DNA of 20,687 nucleotides from UBA11512 sp964623895 (GCA_964623895.1 CAZUWA010000026.1:1-20687), one strand, 5' to 3'; counted from the stretch's first letter, positions 7,458-14,081 are shown. Notes: generated from the sequence alone by a model not told the origin. Numbers and translations are program-made.

Positions 7458-8201
7458 ATGAACAGCACAAATGAACGCGAACTTATCCCTACGTTGAGCG
7501 GTATGGAAGAATTTTTTAAGAAGGCGGAAGCGCTTTTTTCCGGAAAGATGTTTTTAGCAATCTGTATCGCGCACACCTGCGGCACACTGTATGCAATGTT
7601 TTTAATGCCATATTCCATTCTCTCTGTACTGATCAGCGTCGGACTTTGGTTGATTTTCGGATATGCTAAAAAGGGACAGTTACGCGAAAAAACGTTTGTT
7701 TTCAAGTTTATATCCGTACCGATGATGATTCTACAGATATTGATGATGATTTTTATCATTGCTCTTGTCATTTGTGTGTTATTCGGTGCGGTGGCGTGTA
7801 TTTTCAGCACACATGAAGTGGTCATTGAAACAATCTTAGAACTGATTTCATCGGTCAAGAGCATACCGGAATGGATTTCGGCTGCAATTGAGAGTTTAAC
7901 TTGGAAAGGTGTATGGGTATTGGCTTATCTGATTCTCTTCGCCGTTATCGCTTATCTGCCGTTACAGATCGCTTTTACCTTTTTTGCGAAGGGCAGGAAA
8001 CTGTTTTCCTCTTTGATCCCGGTCTTTAAACAGGAAGATATCAAGAATGAAAAGCAGATGTTGTGCTACCAAAAACGATTGAAACGTTTTACGGGAAGTT
8101 TGGGAAAACTCGGGATCGTGTGTTGTTTTGTCAATCTTCCGATGGCAGTTGCGCTTTTTATAGCGCATGCATTTGCAGAAGAAATGCAGAGTATACAGTA
8201 G
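7458..8201 (+). CDS. Multi-pass membrane protein of unknown function, paralog B
   Basis: A protein of about 247 aa, homologous to the upstream gene product: both share a short N-terminal helix ending in FSG, a LW/IW-L-x-GYAKKG motif (GYAKKG at 68-73 here) and a following amphipathic PxxIxQIL segment. Hydrophobic stretches lie at about 31-48, 53-68, 85-113, 150-178 and 215-238. The frame is open far upstream, but residues there overlap paralog A and are not membrane-like. ATG 7458 is about 15 nt after GAAAGGA; ATG 7443 touches that site and is less likely but possible. The gene ends at a strong bidirectional terminator. The function is unknown. Confidence 0.78.
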   Translation: MNSTNERELIPTLSGMEEFFKKAEALFSGKMFLAICIAHTCGTLYAMFLMPYSILSVLISVGLWLIFGYAKKGQLREKTFVFKFISVPMMILQILMMIFIIALVICVLFGAVACIFSTHEVVIETILELISSVKSIPEWISAAIESLTWKGVWVLAYLILFAVIAYLPLQIAFTFFAKGRKLFSSLIPVFKQEDIKNEKQMLCYQKRLKRFTGSLGKLGIVCCFVNLPMAVALFIAHAFAEEMQSIQ

Positions 8202-8213
8202 GAAAGTGTGAAA

Positions 8214-8253
8214 AAAGACTGATCAGTTTTTACTTGGTCAGTCTTTCTTTTTT
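8214..8253. terminator. Bidirectional intrinsic terminator
   Basis: AAAGACTGATCA (8214-8225) pairs with TGGTCAGTCTTT (8235-8246) in a 12-bp stem with one G-T pair. A T-run follows on the plus strand (CTTTTTT). On the minus strand the stem is followed by TTT continuing the stem's own T residues. It sits between the convergent membrane-protein operon and the GDPD gene and should end both. Confidence 0.85.
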
Positions 8254-8278
8254 GGTTTGAAATAGTGTATGATGCTTG

Positions 8279-8998
8279 TTATTCCAAAATGTTTCCGGTA
8301 ATATAGTCTACTCCAAGCTCGACTAATTCTTTCGCACGAGCGGGATCATCTACCGTCCAACAGTTGATGGCAATATTGTTTTTTTGAAGTAGTGCGACGG
8401 TTTCTTCGTTAAGTCGATCATGGCGAACATCAAGATCAAGATCTTGGTCCTTCAGTTTGGCAATCAGTTCTTCGTTTATCTCTCCATAGTAGAGATATTG
8501 TGCAGGTTGGGTGGGAAGCAGCGAACGAAGATCCTTCATATTGCTGTAAAAGAAAGAAATGAAGATCGTATTTTCAAGATAATCCATTTCTCGAATCTGT
8601 GCAACGATTTCAGCGATATGCTCTTTTTCAAAGCGGTTTTTTAATTCAAAGATCGCTTTTTTCTCATATTTTTTACAGATCGAAAAGTATTCTTCAGGAG
8701 TAGGCAGACAAAGGTCGGCTCTCTTCATTCCATCTCTGTCAGTGAGCCGTAAAGCTCTGAGCGTATTAAAATCGCTTCCTTCTACAGATAACTCCACTCC
8801 TGCGACTCTCTTGGTATCGTCGTCATGAATGATTATATACTTGCCATCGGCAGTGCGGTGAACATCGGTCTCAATGCCGTAATAACTTCTGTTACCTGCC
8901 GCTACAAATGCCGCATTTGTGTTTTCCCGTTCAATGCCGGATAGTCCTCTGTGTGCGATCAGTTTGGTGTTTTTCTTTTCGATTTTGATGGTGTTCAG
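8279..8998 (-). CDS. GDPD-family glycerophosphodiester phosphodiesterase, probable CTG start
   Basis: Hydrolyses glycerophosphodiesters to glycerol 3-phosphate and an alcohol, or a related substrate. Counted from CTG 8996-8998, the protein has about 239 aa. It carries LIAHRG (H16), EN-T after it, GIETDVHRTADG (E43, D45), IIHDD (H58), a metal-ligand-like FELK and the C-terminal CWTVDDP strand, which is a complete GDPD TIM-barrel set. No signal peptide is seen, so it is probably cytoplasmic. The start is unusual: an in-frame TAA lies upstream and there is no in-frame ATG, GTG or TTG before H16. CTG lies about 8 nt after AGGGGG, the only good ribosome site; ATC four codons... nine nucleotides further on is an alternative. 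The first canonical start, GTG at 8797, would delete the active site. It is monocistronic behind its own promoter. Confidence 0.85.
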   Translation of the reverse strand: MNTIKIEKKNTKLIAHRGLSGIERENTNAAFVAAGNRSYYGIETDVHRTADGKYIIIHDDDTKRVAGVELSVEGSDFNTLRALRLTDRDGMKRADLCLPTPEEYFSICKKYEKKAIFELKNRFEKEHIAEIVAQIREMDYLENTIFISFFYSNMKDLRSLLPTQPAQYLYYGEINEELIAKLKDQDLDLDVRHDRLNEETVALLQKNNIAINCWTVDDPARAKELVELGVDYITGNILE

Positions 8999-9000
8999 AA

Positions 9001-9012
9001 AGACCGCCCCCT
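9001..9012 (-). promoter_or_regulatory. Ribosome binding site that decides the GDPD start
   Basis: On the minus strand the G-rich run AGGGGGCGG lies just upstream of TCTTTCTGAAC. The spacing favours initiation at the CTG at 8996-8998. No ATG, GTG or TTG occurs in the right frame near it. Confidence 0.5.
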
Positions 9013-9033
9013 TTTTTTATCGTTGCTACAATG

Positions 9034-9062
9034 ATTATAATGCCGCAACGGCATTTTGTCAA
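9034..9062 (-). promoter_or_regulatory. Consensus promoter with operator-like palindromic spacer
   Basis: On the minus strand TTGACA (9057-9062) and TATAAT (9034-9039) are both perfect consensus with a 17-nt spacer. A perfect inverted repeat, AATGCCG-CAA-CGGCATT on the plus strand (9039-9055), fills the spacer almost exactly. That is the position of a steric repressor or spacer-untwisting regulator site. Transcription would start near 9027, about 30 nt before the GDPD start. Confidence 0.8.
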
Positions 9063-9205
9063 GCGTTACTGCGATTATTTTGCATTTTCATTGTAGTGTT
9101 ACAATAGATGTGAGACCGAAGATCAAAAAAGAATAGACAAAGTGACCGAGTTCTGTTAAAATAGAAATATCACTAACCACCCAACAGAAAGAACTCGATC
9201 ACTTC

Positions 9206-9262
9206 ATGAGTAATTATACCACAAATAAACGCTATATCGATAGATGCAGGGGGGAAATGTAG
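9206..9262 (+). pseudogene. Transposase 5' stub inside the IS remnant
   Basis: ATG at 9206 opens 18 codons (starting MSNYTTNKRYIDRC) before TAG. The sequence just before it is an AACAGAAAGAACTC ribosome-site region within the right arm of a hairpin. The opening residues resemble the start of IS30-like transposases. The rest of the gene is absent. Confidence 0.4.
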
Positions 9263-9391
9263 TGTGTTTTGATTATTATATAAGAAAAAAATCAACTGTA
9301 TAAGTATCCTAACAACGATAAATTTGTTCGATCAAATTACTTATAATCGTTCAATTTGGCTGTGCGCTCCGAAAAAAAGAGTGTCATTATT

Positions 9392-9511
9392 GTGTCTTCA
9401 TATGAGGATTACTTCAAGCTGTTCGGGTTGGGAATTACTAATGTGGTTGCTACATATTTAGGTCTGACTATGGGACTTCTCGTATGTTTATTGGAGATTA
9501 TTGGAACGTAA
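9392..9511 (+). CDS. Possible small hydrophobic peptide, unrecognised
   Basis: A GTG-initiated frame of 39 codons encodes a short polar head (SSYEDYFKLFG) and one hydrophobic stretch of about 25 residues, like a single membrane helix. The frame could extend back to a TTG at 9356 (51 aa). The ribosome site is weak (AAAAAGAG about 10 nt upstream). It lies inside the IS remnant, so it may be a leftover piece of a larger protein or chance. It is listed because it is the only membrane-like frame in this otherwise gene-free stretch. Confidence 0.2.
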   Translation: MSSYEDYFKLFGLGITNVVATYLGLTMGLLVCLLEIIGT

Positions 9512-9668
9512 AGCGGATTCGCTCCTCCTTCCGTCTGCAAAAGCGTTAACTGAATTCGTTGCTTTTTCTTGACTTTTTTGATCTCACATCATTGACCAAA
9601 CTACATCTTGAAAAAGTGTTCAAAATGTTGCTATGCAAATTGTTTGTGCATGATTGTAATCGCCTTTA

Positions 9669-9712
9669 AAAGAGGAGCTGTAACAGTTTAACGGTTGTTA
9701 CAGTTCCTCTTT
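9669..9712 (-). terminator. Intrinsic terminator of the SCIFF/decarboxylase operon
   Basis: AAAGAGGAGCTGTAACA and TGTTACAGTTCCTCTTT form a 17-bp stem with one wobble pair around a short loop. It lies 12 nt past the decarboxylase stop, and on the minus strand the stem ends in CTCTTTTAAAGG. It should close the minus-strand operon. The long AT-rich 9513-9668 stretch beside it holds no gene that I can support. Confidence 0.75.
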
Positions 9713-9723
9713 GGGGATAATTA

Positions 9724-11070
9724 TTATAAAACGTTATTTTTTACCACATTGCACAGCTTGATTCCATAATAACGAAAACATTCAATTGCTTTTTCGTCAA
9801 TAATCTCGCCGCAGACTAAAATGGGTACGGCGGGTGGACAGGAAACGGAAGCTCTTGCCAAAATTCTTCCGTTTGCTTGCGCTATGGGTACAGTTTCAAA
9901 TGGAGAGAGCATAGCTTCTCGCACGCGCATTGCGACCTTTGGATGGACAAAGATCGGTGTTGCGGATCTTATTATTTTCTTGCGCGGGATTTTTTTTAGC
10001 GTTTCGGTCAAAAATGTGATATTGCTTTCCTTGTTGGACGGAGATAGCATCAAGACAAGAAAGTCAGGGTCGAAAAACTCCGCGGTGATCCCTTGCTTTT
10101 CAAGAAGTTTTGCCAGATCGTTTCCTGTATAACCGTACTCCTTTGCCGCAATGGTCAGTTTGAGCGGTTCATTCCCGAGAAGTGCATATCCGCATGCGGT
10201 GAGTGCTTCTTTCATTGCATCTACAGTTGGCAAAAATGTTTCCGATGCCGCTTTATATTCTTCCGCCAAATAGCGGTTTGTCCGATCGAGAGACTCTAAG
10301 ATCAGATAAGATGGGCTGGAAGAGCCGAACAGGCGCAATGCTTCCTTGACTTCTCGGTCGGAAGTGCTGTTAAAGTTTTCCGACAGGTGCAGATATGCAC
10401 CGCCCGTCAACACAGGGAGTGTTTTGTGCGCAGAGTCACAGCAAATGTCGGCGCCCAAATCAATTGGGTGCAAGGAGCACGGCAGAAACTTGAGGTAAGC
10501 CCCATGTGCATTGTCCACGAGGAGCAGAACGCCATGCTTGTGACAGATTGCCGATAAGGCAGTGATATCCGCCCTGTTTCCGAGATAATCCGGGGAGGTC
10601 AGATAGACCGCAACGGGTGGGATGTCCGCAGCACTGAGTTCTTGATCGAGCTCGTTAGCTGTGATCGAACAAGAAAGATAGGTTTCTTCTTCGGCATACA
10701 GCCATCGAACAGAAAAATCCAAAAGAGCCAAGGCGCTGATGAAGGCGCTATGTATATTTCTGCCTGCCCAGATCAGCGGCTTTTTTTTATTTTTTCTTGC
10801 ATACTCACAAACGAGTGCAAGCATGGCGCGGATGGTGTGAGAAGAACCTTCTGTCGAATAGAAGGTTCGACAGCCGAAGAGCGCGCTTGCGTTTTGTTCG
10901 CTTTTAAGGATAATGCCGTCTGCGTCATACAGACTGTCCGCACCGGTAATTTCGGTAATGTCCATGGCTTCGCATCCGAGAAAAGACATTCCTTTGTGTC
11001 CGGGCATATGAAAGCGTTTGTTATTTTTGCTGACGTATTCAGTGACAAAATCGCAGATGGGTGTGTTCAT
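9724..11070 (-). CDS. Orn/Lys/Arg decarboxylase-family PLP enzyme (short form)
   Basis: A 448-aa fold-type I PLP protein. Typical family marks are HMPGHKG (21-27), GADSLYDADG (43-52), the Asp that binds the PLP nitrogen in VDNAHG (D186), and the PLP lysine in SAHKTLP (K216). The C-terminal domain is short, as in Gram-positive forms without the long wing and C-terminal extensions of the E. coli inducible enzymes. Such proteins decarboxylate arginine, lysine or ornithine to polyamine precursors, but substrate choice cannot be read here. The ATG overlaps the stop of the SCIFF maturase (ATGA at 11067-11070), so the two are translationally coupled. It has no promoter of its own that I can see. Confidence is high for the family and low for the substrate. 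Confidence 0.88.
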   Translation of the reverse strand: MNTPICDFVTEYVSKNNKRFHMPGHKGMSFLGCEAMDITEITGADSLYDADGIILKSEQNASALFGCRTFYSTEGSSHTIRAMLALVCEYARKNKKKPLIWAGRNIHSAFISALALLDFSVRWLYAEEETYLSCSITANELDQELSAADIPPVAVYLTSPDYLGNRADITALSAICHKHGVLLLVDNAHGAYLKFLPCSLHPIDLGADICCDSAHKTLPVLTGGAYLHLSENFNSTSDREVKEALRLFGSSSPSYLILESLDRTNRYLAEEYKAASETFLPTVDAMKEALTACGYALLGNEPLKLTIAAKEYGYTGNDLAKLLEKQGITAEFFDPDFLVLMLSPSNKESNITFLTETLKKIPRKKIIRSATPIFVHPKVAMRVREAMLSPFETVPIAQANGRILARASVSCPPAVPILVCGEIIDEKAIECFRYYGIKLCNVVKNNVL

Positions 11071-12455
11071 GAATCACATTCACGGAGTGCACGGTCTACA
11101 GCTACCATGATCGCGCATTCCATCCGTTTACAGAAGAGTTTACAGCCTGCTTCATATACACCGCGCAGTGAACCGGTGGCATGGTAGGCATTGGCGGCAC
11201 AACCGCCCGAGCAGTACAGCCTTGCCCAGCAATCACGGCATTCTGGATGTGCGTAGACATTGCAAGCGGCAAAATCGGCTTGCACCTCATGATTGGTGAC
11301 ACCCTGCCAAATGTCTCCGAGCTTGAACTTTTCATCTCCTACAAACTGATGGCAAGGATAAAGATCGCCCCACGGGGTGACTGCCATATACTCCGTTCCC
11401 GAACCGCAACCGGAAATGCGCTTGTAAATACAAGGACCGCCGTTTAGGTCGATCATATAGTGATAGAATGTAAACGGATCGTTGTTTCTGTCATGCGTTA
11501 GCATCAGTTCCGCCAATTCTTCGTACTGCTCCATCACAATGGGCAGATCTTCTTTGGTCAATGCGGAAGGATCATCCGCCGCTGCTACCACCGGTTCCAT
11601 ACTGAGTTCTCTGAAGCCGAGATCAAGCATTGTTTGAATGTCGTTTAAAAAATCGGGATTGGCATGTGTGAACGTACCGCGCATATAGTAGTTTTTACCC
11701 TTGCGCGCTTCTACCAATTTTTGGAATTTAGGAACGATTTTCTCCCAACTTCCGTTTCCGGCGCAGTCTACGCGGTAGCGATCGTGTATCTCTTTTCTGC
11801 CGTCCAGACTGAGCACTACATTGCTGCATTCGCGATTGGCAAAATCAATGACATCGTCATCGATCAAGACACCGTTTGTGGTTAGTGTAAAGCGGAAATT
11901 CTTTCCCTGTTCCTTCTCTATGGAGCGGGCGTAGGCGACCAGTTTTTTTACAACATCGAAGTTCATGAGCGGTTCACCACCGAAAAAGTCCACTTCCAAA
12001 TTGTGTCGGTTTCCGGAATGCTCTACCAAAAAATCGAGCGCACGTTTGCCGACTTCAAAACTCATTAAAGCGCGTTCTCCTTTATATTTTCCTTGGCTTG
12101 CAAAGCAGTAGGAGCAGTTTAAGTTGCAGGTATGTGCAACGTGCAGGCAAAGAGCTTTGATTACGCCCGAAGTTTTGGCTTTCAAAGTGCCTGCCATCTT
12201 CTCAAAGGTGTCGGGCGCAAACAGTTGTCCGGACTCTTTTAATTCCGTGACCTGTTTGTAGCACGCACGGAGATCCTCTTCGGTGATATCCTTGCGACAG
12301 GCAAATAGTTCCTTCATTTCTTTGATGAGGGTCTGTTCATCGGTATTGAGGTACCGCGCGATCATTTCATAGGCGACATCGTCCACCGCATGAACGGAGC
12401 CGGAGCAAATATCAAGTACGATGTTGTAGCCACCTAGCTTGTATTGATGTATCAT
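11067..12455 (-). CDS. scfB: SCIFF peptide radical SAM/SPASM maturase
   Basis: A 462-aa enzyme that builds Cys-to-Thr thioether cross-links in the SCIFF peptide (the role shown for CteB in Clostridium thermocellum). Residues 1-90 are a PqqD-like recognition region that binds the leader peptide. The radical SAM motif CNLNCSYC gives C110, C114 and C117, with FFGGEP at 157-162 for SAM binding. A cysteine-rich SPASM/twitch region for auxiliary [4Fe-4S] clusters includes C342, C350, C368, C398, C406, C409, C415, C419 and C438. The start at 12455 is chosen because AGGAGA lies about 6 nt upstream. A longer reading to 12503 would translate the terminator hairpin (MMPPFSAAFF), which is implausible. 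It lies directly downstream of its substrate gene, separated by a terminator. Confidence 0.93.
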   Translation of the reverse strand: MIHQYKLGGYNIVLDICSGSVHAVDDVAYEMIARYLNTDEQTLIKEMKELFACRKDITEEDLRACYKQVTELKESGQLFAPDTFEKMAGTLKAKTSGVIKALCLHVAHTCNLNCSYCFASQGKYKGERALMSFEVGKRALDFLVEHSGNRHNLEVDFFGGEPLMNFDVVKKLVAYARSIEKEQGKNFRFTLTTNGVLIDDDVIDFANRECSNVVLSLDGRKEIHDRYRVDCAGNGSWEKIVPKFQKLVEARKGKNYYMRGTFTHANPDFLNDIQTMLDLGFRELSMEPVVAAADDPSALTKEDLPIVMEQYEELAELMLTHDRNNDPFTFYHYMIDLNGGPCIYKRISGCGSGTEYMAVTPWGDLYPCHQFVGDEKFKLGDIWQGVTNHEVQADFAACNVYAHPECRDCWARLYCSGGCAANAYHATGSLRGVYEAGCKLFCKRMECAIMVAVDRALRECDS

Positions 12456-12473
12456 AGTTCTTCTCCTACGAAC

Positions 12474-12500
12474 AAAAAATGCCGCCGAAAAAGGCGGCAT
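12474..12500 (-). terminator. Terminator/attenuator between SCIFF precursor and maturase
   Basis: An 8-bp GC-rich stem (ATGCCGCC at 12479-12486 and GGCGGCAT at 12493-12500) with a 6-nt loop is followed on the minus strand by TTTTTTG. It lies 13 nt after the precursor stop and just before the maturase ribosome site. It should stop most transcripts after the peptide gene and let a minority read into the maturase and decarboxylase, giving more substrate than enzyme. Confidence 0.85.
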
Positions 12501-12512
12501 CATTTTGTATGA

Positions 12513-12671
12513 TTATTTTTCATTCTTCTTGCTTGTGTTTTCGCACTGCTGATTTGCAATACCGCAACTGGTTTTGCAAGCAGACTGGCAAGATGTCTGA
12601 CATTCGCCGCAACCGCCGTTTTGGGCACTGTCACACAGGTTACGGGTTTTAAGAGTCTTGATGTGTTCCAC
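12513..12671 (-). CDS. scfA: SCIFF ribosomally made peptide precursor (GTG start)
   Basis: A 52-aa precursor peptide. The N-terminal MEHIKTLKTRNL leader is typical of SCIFF, and the core GGCGECQTSCQSACKTSC plus a final cysteine gives six cysteines in the expected spacing: C21, C24, C28, C32, C36 and C43. The known cross-link type joins a Cys to a Thr of the core, and T34 in CKTSC is in the right place. It starts with GTG at 12669-12671, with GGAGG at 12681-12685 about 9 nt upstream, and no ATG is available. C13 in the leader is a seventh cysteine, and residues 44-52 form a polar tail longer than I recall for the family. It lies behind a consensus-like promoter and in front of its maturase. 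The biological role of SCIFF is not established. Confidence 0.93.
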   Translation of the reverse strand: MEHIKTLKTRNLCDSAQNGGCGECQTSCQSACKTSCGIANQQCENTSKKNEK

Positions 12672-12704
12672 AGTAACAAACCTCCGAGTTATTGATTAGA
12701 TTTC

Positions 12705-12728
12705 GATATCAACATCCGTGCGGATATC
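12705..12728. repeat. Inverted repeat in the SCIFF leader
   Basis: Two copies of the palindrome GATATC (12705-12710 and 12723-12728) flank ATCCGTGCG, giving a 6-bp stem with a 12-nt loop just after the predicted transcription start. It could be a protein-binding site or a mRNA stabiliser. Nothing else supports a role. Confidence 0.3.
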
Positions 12729-12742
12729 ATACCACGTCCTCT

Positions 12743-12771
12743 ATTGTATCATCTTTTTGTCCGTTTGTCAA
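12743..12771 (-). promoter_or_regulatory. Promoter of the SCIFF operon
   Basis: On the minus strand TTGACA (12766-12771) and TACAAT (12743-12748) are separated by exactly 17 nt. Transcription would start near 12736, about 65 nt before the GTG of the SCIFF precursor. A near-perfect -35/-10 pair suggests constitutive expression. Confidence 0.8.
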
Positions 12772-12785
12772 TCGGTATTGCGGAG

Positions 12786-12808
12786 AAAAAACGAATATTT
12801 CGTTTTTT
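12786..12808. terminator. Probable terminator of yqhQ
   Basis: AAAAAACGAA (12786-12795) and TTCGTTTTTT (12799-12808) form a 10-bp, AT-rich stem with a 3-nt loop, about 32 nt past the yqhQ stop. The T-run is part of the stem. The GC content is low, so it may be a weak terminator. Confidence 0.45.
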
Positions 12809-12839
12809 GTGAGTTTGAGCCGACGATATTTTTGATTCC

Positions 12840-14081
12840 TTATATTTTGTCGCTTCCGTCATCCGGAATCACTCTTTTCATTGCTGCGATCGCACATTCA
12901 ATCATACCGTCGTCCGGCTCTTTGACGGAGATGCGTTGCATCCACAGACCGGGTGCGGAAAGGATCTTGACAAGCAGATTGTCGTGTCTCCCCGCATAGC
13001 GGATGAATTCATAACCGAGTCCTACCGTCAGCGGAAGTAGCGCCAGCTTGCATAAAGATCGAAGTAGGTTGTTGAGTAGTTCGATCTCCAATCCGAAATC
13101 GGGAATGAATGAGCCGATAATGATGCCGATGATCAGCATGACAATCATGAAGGAAGTTCCGCAGCGTGGATGAAAACGCCCCATTTTGCGGACATTTTCC
13201 ACTGTCAAAGGCAGTCCTGCTTCATAGCAGAAGATGGTTTTATGCTCAGCGCCATGGTACTCGAATGTGCGGCGGATGTCCTTCATCAGTGATACCGCCC
13301 ACATGTAACATACGAAAATGGCGATGCGCAGAACGCCTTCAAAGAGGGATCGTACCAGCATCTGAAGATAGGGAACACCGATATTTCCATCTATCGCGCC
13401 CTGTAGCGTCCAAGAATAGATTTGTGATGGCAGAAAAATAAACAGTAAGATCGACAGCGCTATGCCCAATACCGAACCCACGATCGCTGCTCCGGCAACA
13501 AGCACGCTACTATTCGATTTTTTCTCTTGCTTTTTTTGAACGGGCGCGCTGCTTGCAGAGACGCTTTCTTGCACAGGAGTGGCTGTTGCTTGATCTTCAA
13601 CAAAAGGTTCTTCGAAATTTTCGGCGGTTTCCGACGCTTTGACTGACGGTTCTTCTGTTGCTTCTGCCGCTTCGGCAGATCTTCTTTTTGTATCAAACTG
13701 TTCCGCTTCCTTCTTTTCTGTTTCTTCCGGGAGCGCTTCAAGAGGAGGAAGTCCATCTTTTTTTCTCTTTTTGTTGAGTTTTCTTAATTCTTTTTCCCGC
13801 TCTTCTTCTGCTTCCAGTTCATCAAGCCCTGACAGTTCCGCAGAGCGAAGCATACATCTGTAGCCTTGAGACATCGAAGTGATCATATTGTATGCCCCAC
13901 GAATAAGCGGAAGGGTAAAGAATTTGGCGGGCTTTTTTCCGACGGTGTCCCACTCTTCAAGGATAATTTCCCCGTTCAAATGGCGCACTGCCATTGCAGA
14001 ACGCTTTGGGCCGCGCATCATGATGCCTTCTAAAAGCGCTTGTCCGCCGATAGAGGTCTTGAGTTTACATTCATTGCTCAC
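12840..14081 (-). CDS. yqhQ: DUF1385 membrane protein YqhQ with charged insert
   Basis: Counted from GTG 14081, 413 aa. Family marks are KTSIGGQALLEGIMMRGP near the N-terminus, EYHGAEHKTIFCYE, RFHPRCGTSF and the C-terminal PGLWMQRI. Membrane segments lie at about 193-217, 245-266, 308-326 and 335-360 (residues counted from GTG). Between the N-terminal domain and the first membrane segment is a charged stretch of roughly 100 residues rich in Glu, Lys, Ser, Thr and Ala that makes the protein about 100 residues longer than I remember for YqhQ. GTG 14081 has AGGAA about 6 nt upstream; the in-frame ATG at 14102 has no ribosome site but remains possible. The family's biochemical role is not firmly known. 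It is divergent from murD, single-gene, and followed by a weak terminator. Confidence 0.88.
   Translation of the reverse strand: MSNECKLKTSIGGQALLEGIMMRGPKRSAMAVRHLNGEIILEEWDTVGKKPAKFFTLPLIRGAYNMITSMSQGYRCMLRSAELSGLDELEAEEEREKELRKLNKKRKKDGLPPLEALPEETEKKEAEQFDTKRRSAEAAEATEEPSVKASETAENFEEPFVEDQATATPVQESVSASSAPVQKKQEKKSNSSVLVAGAAIVGSVLGIALSILLFIFLPSQIYSWTLQGAIDGNIGVPYLQMLVRSLFEGVLRIAIFVCYMWAVSLMKDIRRTFEYHGAEHKTIFCYEAGLPLTVENVRKMGRFHPRCGTSFMIVMLIIGIIIGSFIPDFGLEIELLNNLLRSLCKLALLPLTVGLGYEFIRYAGRHDNLLVKILSAPGLWMQRISVKEPDDGMIECAIAAMKRVIPDDGSDKI

Larger units (their letters stand above)
9107..9590. mobile_element. Internally deleted IS remnant, MITE-like
   Basis: The left end begins GATGTGAG (9107-9114), with GATCAAAAAAG at 9121-9131. 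The right end, read in reverse from 9590, begins GATGTGAGATCAAAAAAG. The similarity continues imperfectly for about 45 nt, with one extra 6-nt stretch on the left. Just inside the left end, arms at 9142-9157 and 9183-9202 (GTGACCGAGTTC and GAACTCGATCAC) form a hairpin followed by ATG at 9206 and a start like MSNYTTNKR that stops after 18 codons. This resembles the leader and first codons of an IS30-like transposase, with nearly all of the gene deleted. The element is about 484 bp. No clear target duplication is seen. Confidence 0.55.

Noticed and set aside
8279..8797. GDPD gene starting at GTG 8797
   Set aside because: This start would delete the HRG, ETD and HDD catalytic motifs that are in frame just upstream.
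12456..12503. Sixteen extra N-terminal residues on the SCIFF maturase
   Set aside because: They would be translated from the terminator hairpin. A ribosome site supports ATG at 12455 instead.
12705..12728. Possible riboswitch in the SCIFF leader
   Set aside because: Only one short stem is present. The leader is about 65 nt and matches no riboswitch pattern that I know.
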